Shown piece by piece: positions 1-5,957 of a DNA stretch of 8,245 nt. The stretch is from Flavobacteriaceae bacterium. GTDB taxonomy: Bacteria > Bacteroidota > Bacteroidia > Flavobacteriales > Flavobacteriaceae. Below the pieces are notes generated by a model, which saw only the letters and a program-made list of their open reading frames with translations, searched no databases and was not told where the DNA came from. The position numbers and the translations under genes are program-made. The first letter of the stretch is position 1. Each line of letters opens with the position of its first letter. Location: assembly GCA_013042255.1 (NCBI GenBank), contig JABDQK010000194.1, forward strand, positions 1 through 8,245. Reading direction: 5' to 3'.

Positions 1-171
1 GTAGGGGCTATTGTAGAAAAGCCGGTGGTGAGGAATGGAGAAATTGTCGTGGGCAAAACAATGAAATTAACACTAGCCTGTGATCACAGAACAGTTGATG
101 GAGCTACCGGAGCTCAATTCCTTCAGACCCTCAGGGCATATATGGAAAATCCCGTAACTATGCTGGCCTGA
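1..171 (+). CDS. Dihydrolipoamide acyltransferase (E2) of a 2-oxoacid dehydrogenase complex, C-terminal fragment
   Basis: Only the last 56 residues are present; the gene begins outside the window and ends at the TGA at 169-171. The fragment carries the E2 active-site motif DHRTVDG (fragment residues 28-34). Its His29 and Asp33 correspond to the catalytic His and Asp of the chloramphenicol-acetyltransferase-like domain, which moves the acyl group from the lipoyl arm to coenzyme A in the cytoplasm. The following ATGAQFLQTLR segment and the ENPVTMLA ending resemble pyruvate dehydrogenase E2 (aceF/pdhC) more than 2-oxoglutarate dehydrogenase E2. That substrate assignment is an inference from the tail alone, because the lipoyl and E1/E3-binding domains are not visible. 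A strong terminator begins 28 nt after the stop, so this is probably the last gene of its transcript. Confidence 0.9.
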   Translation, partial: VGAIVEKPVVRNGEIVVGKTMKLTLACDHRTVDGATGAQFLQTLRAYMENPVTMLA

Positions 172-199
172 TGTATTTGGTCAATATTAAATGAACCGT

Positions 200-236
200 A
201 AAAAAAGCATTCAATTAAGGCCTGAATGCTTTTTTT
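200..236 (+). terminator. Intrinsic terminator after the E2 gene
   Basis: A perfect 14-bp inverted repeat (arms 200-213 and 223-236) encloses a 9-nt loop. The core pairs GCATTCA with TGAATGC, and the arms end in seven A and seven T respectively. The T-run on the 3' arm makes this a rho-independent terminator for the E2 transcript. Because the stem has both an A-run and a T-run, it could also act on the opposite strand, but no gene there needs it. It lies wholly upstream of the preferred start of the M28 peptidase at 257. Confidence 0.85.
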
Positions 237-256
237 ATAAACCAAAATTAATTTCA

Positions 257-1207
257 ATGCAAAGAATTTATTTCCTACTCTTTTTAGGCTTAATACTAGG
301 AGCATGTAAGGCAACTAAAAAAACTGTAATCGATGTAGCTAATTTCTCTTCCTCCCAACAGATGGAAGCTCATATGAATTATCTCGCTTCCAATGACTTA
401 AAAGGGAGGGATACAGGTTCAGATGGGATAGAACTTGCTGCCGGGTTTATAATGGACTTTTTAAAAGCGCAGGAGATTGAACCTTATTTCGAATCCTACC
501 AGGACACTTTGGATAATTTTACTCCAGTTGCATACAATATTGTTGGTGTTATCCCTGGAAATGATCCCGCATTAGAAAAGGAATTTGTACTAATCGGAGC
601 TCACTACGATCACATCGGAATTGGCAGGGTTAAGGAGGGCGACTCCATAGCTAACGGAGCTAATGATAATGCCAGTGGTACTTCTACCGTGCTTGAACTG
701 GCTCGGTACTTCGCCAAAGCGAAAACGAATAAACGCAGCCTTGTATTTGCATGGTTTAGTGCTGAAGAGAAAGGCCTTAGAGGGTCCGATCATCTGGCTA
801 AAAAAATGAAAGCTGAAGGAATAGACCTGTATACTGTCCTGAATTACGAGATGACCGGAGTTCCCATGATAGGGAAAGACCACCTTGTATACGTCAGTGG
901 GTACAACAAATCAAATATTGCTGAGATAAGCAATTCCTATGCAGGTGAAAAGGTCGTGGGATTTCTCCCTACCGCAGAGGAGTTTAATCTTTTTATGCGC
1001 TCGGATAACTATCCCTTTTACAAAGCCTTTCAGATTCCGGCTCACACTTTTGCGACCTTCGATTTTACAAATTTTGACCACTATCATCAGGTAGGGGACG
1101 AGGCAGATCTGATGGATTTTGCTCATATGGCCAGGGTGGTAAATAAAATGATTCCTGCAATTGAAGGGATAGTCAATGCAGAGAACAAAGAAATAATTCT
1201 AAAGTAA
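257..1207 (+). CDS. M28-family zinc metallopeptidase, predicted lipoprotein
   Basis: A 316-residue predicted aminopeptidase-type enzyme, exported and lipid-anchored. The N-terminus MQRIYFLLFLGLILGAC is a short lipoprotein signal with lipobox LGAC and acylated Cys17. An in-frame ATG at 191 would add 22 residues, but that extension is encoded by the E2 terminator and would bury the signal, so 257 is preferred. The M28 two-zinc site is readable in order: His116 in AHYDH, the bridging Asp137 in GANDNASG, catalytic and ligand Glu170-Glu171 in FSAEEKG, Glu198 in NYEMTG (the position usually Asp), and His277 in DHYHQVGD. The RSDNYPF segment at 248-254 also fits the family. The cleaved substrate cannot be deduced. 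Its stop overlaps the start of the downstream SDR gene by one base (TAATG), suggesting translational coupling. No clear TAnnTTTG promoter is seen between the terminator and the start. Confidence 0.9.
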   Translation: MQRIYFLLFLGLILGACKATKKTVIDVANFSSSQQMEAHMNYLASNDLKGRDTGSDGIELAAGFIMDFLKAQEIEPYFESYQDTLDNFTPVAYNIVGVIPGNDPALEKEFVLIGAHYDHIGIGRVKEGDSIANGANDNASGTSTVLELARYFAKAKTNKRSLVFAWFSAEEKGLRGSDHLAKKMKAEGIDLYTVLNYEMTGVPMIGKDHLVYVSGYNKSNIAEISNSYAGEKVVGFLPTAEEFNLFMRSDNYPFYKAFQIPAHTFATFDFTNFDHYHQVGDEADLMDFAHMARVVNKMIPAIEGIVNAENKEIILK

Positions 1208-1887
1208 TGGCAAAGGTAATTATCACTGGCTGTAGCAGAGGAATCGGGTATCAGCTCGCTCAATTGTTCACAGCCGCCGGGCACGAGGTCTTGGCCTTAT
1301 CAAGAAACGAAGAGCCCATTAAAGCTCTGAACCTTAGCAACCTGCAGTGCTTCCCTTTTGATATTTCCAAAGAAGATTCCCTGGCAGCTGTCAGCGATTT
1401 TATCAAAAAACACTGGAAAGAGGTCGATATCCTTATCCATAACGCAGGTATGCTTGTGAACCAGCCCTTTTTGAAAACTACTACCGAAATGTTTGAGGAA
1501 GTATATAAAGTTAATGTATTTGGTGTTGCTGCCTTGACAAGGACGGTTTTGCCATTTATGACTACGGAGGGGCACGTGGTAACCATAAGTTCCATGGGTG
1601 GAGTTCAGGGAAGTGCAAAATTCCCGGGCCTGTCTGCCTATAGTTCCAGCAAAGGGGCTGTAATTACGCTTACTGAATTACTGGCAGAGGAGTTTAAAGA
1701 AACCGGCCCTTCATTTAATGTTCTGGCCCTGGGAGCCGTTCAGACCGAGATGCTGGAAGAAGCATTTCCGGGATATCAGGCACCGCTTAATGCAGCCGAG
1801 ATGGCTGCTTACATATTGGACTTTGCACTAAATGGTCATTCCTACTACAATGGCAAACTCCTGCAGGTTAGTAATTCCACTCCCTGA
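1207..1887 (+). CDS. Short-chain dehydrogenase/reductase (SDR) family oxidoreductase
   Basis: A 226-residue cytoplasmic NAD(P)-dependent oxidoreductase of the classical SDR type; it has no signal peptide or membrane segment. The Rossmann glycine motif TGCSRGIG is at residues 7-14, HNAG at 78-81, Asn103 in KVNVFG, the catalytic Ser in ISSMGG (128 or 129), and YSSSK giving Tyr145 and Lys149. Arg11 inside the glycine motif and Arg33 just after the second beta strand suggest a preference for NADP(H). The loop between the catalytic Ser and Tyr is about three residues longer than in many classical SDRs. The length is slightly below the usual 240-260. The substrate is unknown: the superfamily is too diverse to assign one, and the coupled M28 peptidase gene gives no clear pathway. 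The start overlaps the previous stop by one base. Confidence 0.9.
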   Translation: MAKVIITGCSRGIGYQLAQLFTAAGHEVLALSRNEEPIKALNLSNLQCFPFDISKEDSLAAVSDFIKKHWKEVDILIHNAGMLVNQPFLKTTTEMFEEVYKVNVFGVAALTRTVLPFMTTEGHVVTISSMGGVQGSAKFPGLSAYSSSKGAVITLTELLAEEFKETGPSFNVLALGAVQTEMLEEAFPGYQAPLNAAEMAAYILDFALNGHSYYNGKLLQVSNSTP

Positions 1888-2037
1888 GAAAAGGCATTTC
1901 ATAGCTGTTAAAGGCTATAACGTAATGTGTTGTTGTCAGTGCGGTTTACCAGCTTGACTTTTATCCTTGGACTAAGTTTTCACTATTAATTTACCTTATA
2001 AAGAACAACTAATTCCAGAACCTTTATTTTTGTCCTA
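1888..2037. other. Gene-free spacer between the SDR gene and the SprT-like gene
   Basis: This is 150 nt with no credible coding sequence. Near its left end is a weak 5-bp hairpin (ATAGC at 1901-1905 with GCTAT at 1914-1918) without a T-run, so it is not called a terminator. Its right end holds the putative -7 element at 2025-2032. A second, poorer candidate, TAAGTTTT at 1973-1980 with TTG at 1954-1956, has only 16 nt of spacing and one mismatch; it would give a leader of about 50 nt for the next gene. Confidence 0.6.
2025..2032 (+). promoter_or_regulatory. Putative Bacteroidota -7 promoter element for the SprT-manC-DUF389 unit
   Basis: TATTTTTG fits the Bacteroidota primary sigma factor -7 consensus TAnnTTTG at all fixed positions. 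No convincing TTG -33 element lies about 19-21 nt upstream. The element ends 5 nt before the ATG at 2038, so a start of transcription at the usual distance would fall on or next to that ATG and give a leaderless mRNA. The match is short and lies in AT-rich DNA, so chance is possible. Confidence 0.45.
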
Positions 2038-2652
2038 ATGGATTCCGTTTTACAAAAGTATTTGCCGGAGCATGCTATAGGCCCCTGTTTTGAATTGATC
2101 AGGACGTATTCTGTAAATCTCAAAGTGGTAAATGAAAGAGTGACACGGCATGGAGATTACCGACTACTGCCCGATGGCAGTCATCAGATAACGGTAAATG
2201 CAAACCTTAACCCGTATCGTTTTCTTATTACATTGGTCCATGAGATAGCCCACCTTGTTGCCTTCGAAAAGTATGGAAGACGGATTAAACCACATGGGAA
2301 AGAGTGGAAATATTCATTTCAGCAACTGATGCTCCCGTTTTTACGGCCACAAATTTTTCCGTCGACACTTTTACCCCTTCTGGCGAATCATTTCCGGAAT
2401 CCAAAGGCCAGTAGTACTACGGATGCTAATTTGTCTATAGCTTTGAAGCAATTTGATCCCCCGGGCGAAGAATCCTTGTTATATGAACTCCCTCCGGGTA
2501 GCATCTTTCGGATAAAAAATGGTCGTATCTTTAAAAAGGGTCAGCGAAAGATAAAAAGATATCAATGTATGGAACTGAAATCAGGTCGTATGTACCTGTT
2601 TCAACCCAATGCTGAAGTAAGAATAGTGAATGAAAAATCTTATGAAAAATAA
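2038..2652 (+). CDS. SprT-like domain protein, putative zinc metalloprotein
   Basis: A 204-residue cytoplasmic protein with an SprT-like (zincin) domain. The zinc-binding motif HEIAH is at residues 68-72 (ligands His68 and His72, catalytic Glu69). A third ligand, His86, lies in IKPHGKEWK, the usual SprT arrangement. SprT-like domains include eukaryotic Spartan proteases that digest DNA-protein crosslinks; the role of the bacterial members is poorly defined, so the function here is open. Unlike E. coli SprT, the C-terminal part has no pair of CxxC motifs: only Cys177 is seen, in a basic segment (about 158-195) ending FQPNAEVRI, so the zinc ribbon appears replaced or lost. The start follows a TAnnTTTG element by 5 nt, and MDSVLQKYLPEHA looks like a natural N-terminus. 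The 3' end overlaps manC, so the two are probably translated from one mRNA. Confidence 0.87.
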   Translation: MDSVLQKYLPEHAIGPCFELIRTYSVNLKVVNERVTRHGDYRLLPDGSHQITVNANLNPYRFLITLVHEIAHLVAFEKYGRRIKPHGKEWKYSFQQLMLPFLRPQIFPSTLLPLLANHFRNPKASSTTDANLSIALKQFDPPGEESLLYELPPGSIFRIKNGRIFKKGQRKIKRYQCMELKSGRMYLFQPNAEVRIVNEKSYEK

Positions 2653-3724
2653 AAACTACTATGCCGTTTTAATGGCCGGGGGTGTCGGATCCCGATTCTG
2701 GCCAGTAAGTACTACGGAAAACCCAAAACAGTTCCACGACATGCTGGGAACAGGGGACACGCTGATACAGCGAACGTTTAAGCGCCTTAATACTTTTGTC
2801 CCGACGGAGAATATCTTAATTCTAACCAATGAAAGATACAACGATCTGGTGCTGGAACAATTACCACAGATCGAACCCGGACAAGTTGTTTTGGAACCTG
2901 CCATGCGAAATACAGCTCCCTGTATTCTCTACGCTGCGCTCAAAATTCAGAAAATGAACCCGGATGGGGTGATGATCGTTGCTCCCAGTGATCACTGGAT
3001 CGAAAATGAAGAAGCCTTTGGTAGGGATGTACAGCGATGTTTTCAAATCTGTGAAACTGAAGAAGCACTTTGTACTCTGGGAATCAAACCCTCATTTCCC
3101 AATACAGGTTTTGGATATATCGAATACGATAAACAAAGTACCGATGATCTTAAGCCGGTGGCACAGTTCAGGGAAAAACCAGACTATCAAACCGCTAAGT
3201 CCTTCCTTGAGCAGGGGAATTTTTTATGGAATGCAGGTATTTTTATGTGGAGTGTAAAGACCATAATTAAGGCTTTTCAAAAATACCAGCCCGAACAGTA
3301 CCAGCTTTTTGAAAAAGGGATTCCATCTTACAATACGGAAAAGGAAGGTGATTTTATCAGGCAATACTATCCCGAGGCAGAGAATGTCTCTATAGATTAT
3401 GCAATCCTCGAACGGTCCGACACTATTTATGTCCTACCTGCTAGTTTCGACTGGAATGACCTAGGAACCTGGGGATCCCTCTATGATAAGCTGGATAAAG
3501 ATTCCAATGACAACGCGGTAGTAAATGGTAAATTACTGGAGATGGAATCCAGAGGGAACATGGTTCGTTTACCCAAAGGTAAAATTGCCGTAATTGACGG
3601 CTTAGAAGATTTTATTATTGTGGATAAGGAAGATGTATTGTTGATTGTTCCCAAGACAAAGGAACAGGATATAAAGGCAATTGTTTCAAAAACAAAAGCT
3701 AAATTTGGTGAGCAATATACTTAA
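2642..3724 (+). CDS. manC: Mannose-1-phosphate guanylyltransferase (GDP-mannose pyrophosphorylase)
   Basis: Makes GDP-mannose from mannose-1-phosphate and GTP, in the cytoplasm, supplying mannose and derived sugars such as GDP-fucose for surface glycans. The 360-residue protein shows the nucleotidyltransferase signature MAGGVGSRFWPVS (11-23), APSDHWI (114-120), the REKP motif (177-180), WNAGIF (196-201), IDYAILE (251-257) and WNDLGTW (271-277). It is the short form, without the phosphomannose isomerase domain fused in bifunctional ManC/AlgA proteins, so isomerase activity must come from elsewhere. An in-frame ATG at 2630 adds only MKNL. The 2642 start is chosen because it puts the MAGG strand close to the N-terminus, as is usual. 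Either start overlaps the SprT-like gene (11 or 23 nt), and the DUF389 gene follows after 14 nt, indicating one operon. Confidence 0.93.
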   Translation: MKNKNYYAVLMAGGVGSRFWPVSTTENPKQFHDMLGTGDTLIQRTFKRLNTFVPTENILILTNERYNDLVLEQLPQIEPGQVVLEPAMRNTAPCILYAALKIQKMNPDGVMIVAPSDHWIENEEAFGRDVQRCFQICETEEALCTLGIKPSFPNTGFGYIEYDKQSTDDLKPVAQFREKPDYQTAKSFLEQGNFLWNAGIFMWSVKTIIKAFQKYQPEQYQLFEKGIPSYNTEKEGDFIRQYYPEAENVSIDYAILERSDTIYVLPASFDWNDLGTWGSLYDKLDKDSNDNAVVNGKLLEMESRGNMVRLPKGKIAVIDGLEDFIIVDKEDVLLIVPKTKEQDIKAIVSKTKAKFGEQYT

Positions 3725-3738
3725 GGATAAACTCAATT

Positions 3739-5193
3739 ATGGATACAGGGAATGACCCTAATAAGGATATTGATTTAGAGGGGGTTGAGGAAGTTAAAAA
3801 GGAGATCAAGGGTGCACTTGGATCTACCAAACAATTCCTTAGGGAGCTTTTAGATATACGGAAAAATACGGATAGGGAAAGTACGAAGGAAGCCATCATC
3901 GCCGATATCCCCTTCAAAGGTCATACGGCCTGGATCCTGGTCTGTTCCATTTTTATTGCCTCCATAGGGTTAAATGCCAATTCAACTGCAGTAGTCATAG
4001 GGGCCATGCTTATTAGTCCGCTTATGGGCCCCATTCTGGGTATTGGCTTGTCTTTGGCAGTTAATGACATTGATACCCTTAAGCGCGCACTCCGAAATTT
4101 TACAGTGATGGTGGTTCTAAGTGTATTAACTGCCTATCTCTTTTTTGAGTTTTTTCCCCTGAGGGACGAATCTTCAGAACTACTCGCCCGTACAAAACCG
4201 GATATCAGGGATGTACTGATTGCATTTTTTGGTGGTTTGGCCCTCGTAATTGCCCGAGCAAAGAAAGGAACCGTTGCCAGTGTCATTTTTGGAGTAGCTA
4301 TTGCCACTGCACTTATGCCACCTTTATGTACTGTTGGATTTGGCCTGGCTATCGGAAATTTTGCGTTCGCCGGTGGGGCGATGTATCTTTTTATGATCAA
4401 TACGATCTTTATTGGCCTTGCAACTTTCCTGGTACTTAAGCTGCTGCGGTTTCCCATGGTGAAATATGCAAATTCTACAAAAAGGCGTTTTATTGCGCGA
4501 ATTGCTTCTCTTGTAGCAATACTGGTCATGATTCCTGCAGGTTTCACCTTTTACAATGTATTTCAGGAATCCCGATTTATGAATCAGGCAAATGATTTGA
4601 TACACAACACAATTGACCTGTATCAGTTTAAAAACAGAGGTCGATTTATGAATAATCTTACCATAATTGACTATAATCCCAATGGGATTTCTACTATTGA
4701 ACTGGTTACAATGGGGGACGAATCTATTCCGGAAAATGTGATCGCTACCTGGGAAAACCAAATGGCATCATATTCCAAACTACAGAATACAGAACTGAAA
4801 ATTCTTCAGGGCGGACAGGATGATTCTGAGCAGATGTTAAACTATGTCAATGAACTCTACGAAGCTAAAAAATCAGAGTTGCTCAGCAAAGATGAGCGGA
4901 TCAGACTCCTGGAACAGGAACTGACGGAGTTGAGCAGTTTTGCCAGGAAACAGATTCCCTTCACAGATATAAGCGCCGAAGCTCAAAGTCAGTATGAAAA
5001 CCTGGAGAAATTGTCTTTTTCCTACATGGTCACCACCGATTTTAAGTCGCTCGACACCATTCCCGTATTTGAGGTAAAATGGAAGGAAGGCATTCAAATA
5101 GACCAGCTCAATACAGATTTGAAGAAGTTAAATGAATGGCTAAAGATCAGGCTAAAAGACTCAAAAGTGCTGGTTAAGGTAAGCCAGGATTAA
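3739..5193 (+). CDS. DUF389-family polytopic membrane protein with soluble C-terminal domain
   Basis: A 484-residue inner-membrane protein of unknown function. A hydrophilic, charged N-terminus (1-60) is followed by about seven hydrophobic segments (roughly 63-80, 83-108, 120-139, 157-173, 179-205, 206-236, 253-275). DUF389 hallmarks are VIGAMLISPLMGPILGIG (86-103), the TKPDIRDVLIAFFGG segment (152-166) and GVAIATALMPPLCTVG (185-200). Gly- and Pro-rich helices of this kind suggest a channel or transporter-like core, but no substrate is established. After the last helix comes a soluble region of about 205 residues. It contains a probable coiled coil around 370-402 (LYEAKKSELL to LTELSS) and a second amphipathic stretch near 451-475; its side of the membrane depends on the true helix count. 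It is the last gene of the SprT-manC unit, and its TAA shares bases with the convergent mlaF stop. Confidence 0.88.
   Translation: MDTGNDPNKDIDLEGVEEVKKEIKGALGSTKQFLRELLDIRKNTDRESTKEAIIADIPFKGHTAWILVCSIFIASIGLNANSTAVVIGAMLISPLMGPILGIGLSLAVNDIDTLKRALRNFTVMVVLSVLTAYLFFEFFPLRDESSELLARTKPDIRDVLIAFFGGLALVIARAKKGTVASVIFGVAIATALMPPLCTVGFGLAIGNFAFAGGAMYLFMINTIFIGLATFLVLKLLRFPMVKYANSTKRRFIARIASLVAILVMIPAGFTFYNVFQESRFMNQANDLIHNTIDLYQFKNRGRFMNNLTIIDYNPNGISTIELVTMGDESIPENVIATWENQMASYSKLQNTELKILQGGQDDSEQMLNYVNELYEAKKSELLSKDERIRLLEQELTELSSFARKQIPFTDISAEAQSQYENLEKLSFSYMVTTDFKSLDTIPVFEVKWKEGIQIDQLNTDLKKLNEWLKIRLKDSKVLVKVSQD
5190..5193. other. Overlapping convergent stop codons (TTAA)
   Basis: The plus-strand TAA of the DUF389 gene (5191-5193) and the minus-strand TAA of mlaF (plus-strand TTA at 5190-5192) share the palindrome TTAA. 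There is no intergenic DNA for a terminator. The only nearby inverted repeat is GCTCTT/AAGAGC inside mlaF, around 5198-5236, with a loop of about 25 nt and no T-run, so it is unconvincing. Confidence 0.9.
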
Positions 5194-5957
5194 TTGCGCT
5201 CTTCAATATACATTTGCCTCACCTTTTTAAAGAGCTCTGAGGAGTAAACAAAGTTGGTCACTGCAGCGTTATCGGTTTTAAAGATCTCCTTGTTAGAGCC
5301 TTCCCATTCTTTAAATCCGTCTTTCAGGAAAATAATTTTTTCTCCGATCTCCATTACGGAATTCATGTCGTGACTATTGATCACTGTTGTGATATCGTAC
5401 TCCTGGGTAATTTCCTGGATGAGGTTGTCTATTAATATAGCCGTTTTAGGATCGAGACCCGAATTGGGTTCATCACAAAACAGGTACTTTGGATTCATCA
5501 CAATGGCCCTGGCAATCGCAACCCTTTTTTTCATTCCTCCGGATATCTCTGAAGGGTATTTGTGATTGGCGTCGACAAGGTTAACTCTTTTAAGTACAAA
5601 GTTGACCCGGTCTAACATTTCAGATTTCGATTGTTTTGTAAACATATCCAACGGAAACATGACATTCCCCTCTACAGTCATGGAGTCGAATAATGCACTT
5701 CCCTGAAAGACCATCCCCATTTCCTGCCTGAGATCACTTCGTTCCCGTGGTCCCAGTTCAGAATAGATCCTGCCGTCATAACTTATGGTACCTTCATCAG
5801 GTTTGAAGAGACCCAGCAGGCATTTGATAAATACCGTTTTCCCCGAACCACTCTGGCCAATAATCAGATTTGTCTTTCCTTTTTCAAAAGTAGAACTGAT
5901 CCCTTTCAGGACATGGCTCTCGCCAAACGACTTGTGTAAGTTTTGTACTTCTATCAT
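5190..5957 (-). CDS. mlaF: MlaF-type ABC transporter ATP-binding protein (phospholipid/MCE transport)
   Basis: A 255-residue cytoplasmic ATPase that would power an MlaE-type permease moving phospholipids between the inner membrane and periplasmic MCE proteins. The ABC motifs are complete: Walker A GQSGSGKT (34-41), Q-loop Gln85 in MVFQGSALFDSMTV, signature SGGMKKR (139-145), Walker B YLFCDEP (158-164) with catalytic Glu163, D-loop SGLDP, and H-loop His196 in NSHDM. The SGGM signature and the FQGSALFDSMTV segment are typical of the MlaF/Mkl subfamily rather than amino-acid or lipoprotein exporters. The start overlaps the mlaE stop by one base (TGATG), so translation is probably coupled and the two form one complex. 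No MCE-domain (MlaD) gene follows, because the convergent DUF389 gene begins at once. Confidence 0.92.
   Translation of the reverse strand: MIEVQNLHKSFGESHVLKGISSTFEKGKTNLIIGQSGSGKTVFIKCLLGLFKPDEGTISYDGRIYSELGPRERSDLRQEMGMVFQGSALFDSMTVEGNVMFPLDMFTKQSKSEMLDRVNFVLKRVNLVDANHKYPSEISGGMKKRVAIARAIVMNPKYLFCDEPNSGLDPKTAILIDNLIQEITQEYDITTVINSHDMNSVMEIGEKIIFLKDGFKEWEGSNKEIFKTDNAAVTNFVYSSELFKKVRQMYIEERN

Noticed and set aside
1901..1918. Hairpin ATAGC/GCTAT after the SDR gene as a terminator
   Set aside because: The stem is only 5 bp with an 8-nt loop and no T-run follows, so it is too weak to call.
2979..3257. Plus-strand 92-codon frame inside manC
   Set aside because: It is an out-of-frame shadow of conserved ManC sequence, with no independent support.
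4134..4761. Two overlapping minus-strand open frames of 137 and 145 codons opposite the DUF389 gene
   Set aside because: They lie antisense to the well-supported membrane core of the DUF389 gene and their translations show no recognisable motif; the opposite strand of hydrophobic codons often stays open.
5198..5236. GCTCTT/AAGAGC inverted repeat at the convergent junction as a terminator
   Set aside because: It has a 6-bp stem with a loop of about 25 nt inside the mlaF coding region, and no T-run in the needed place.
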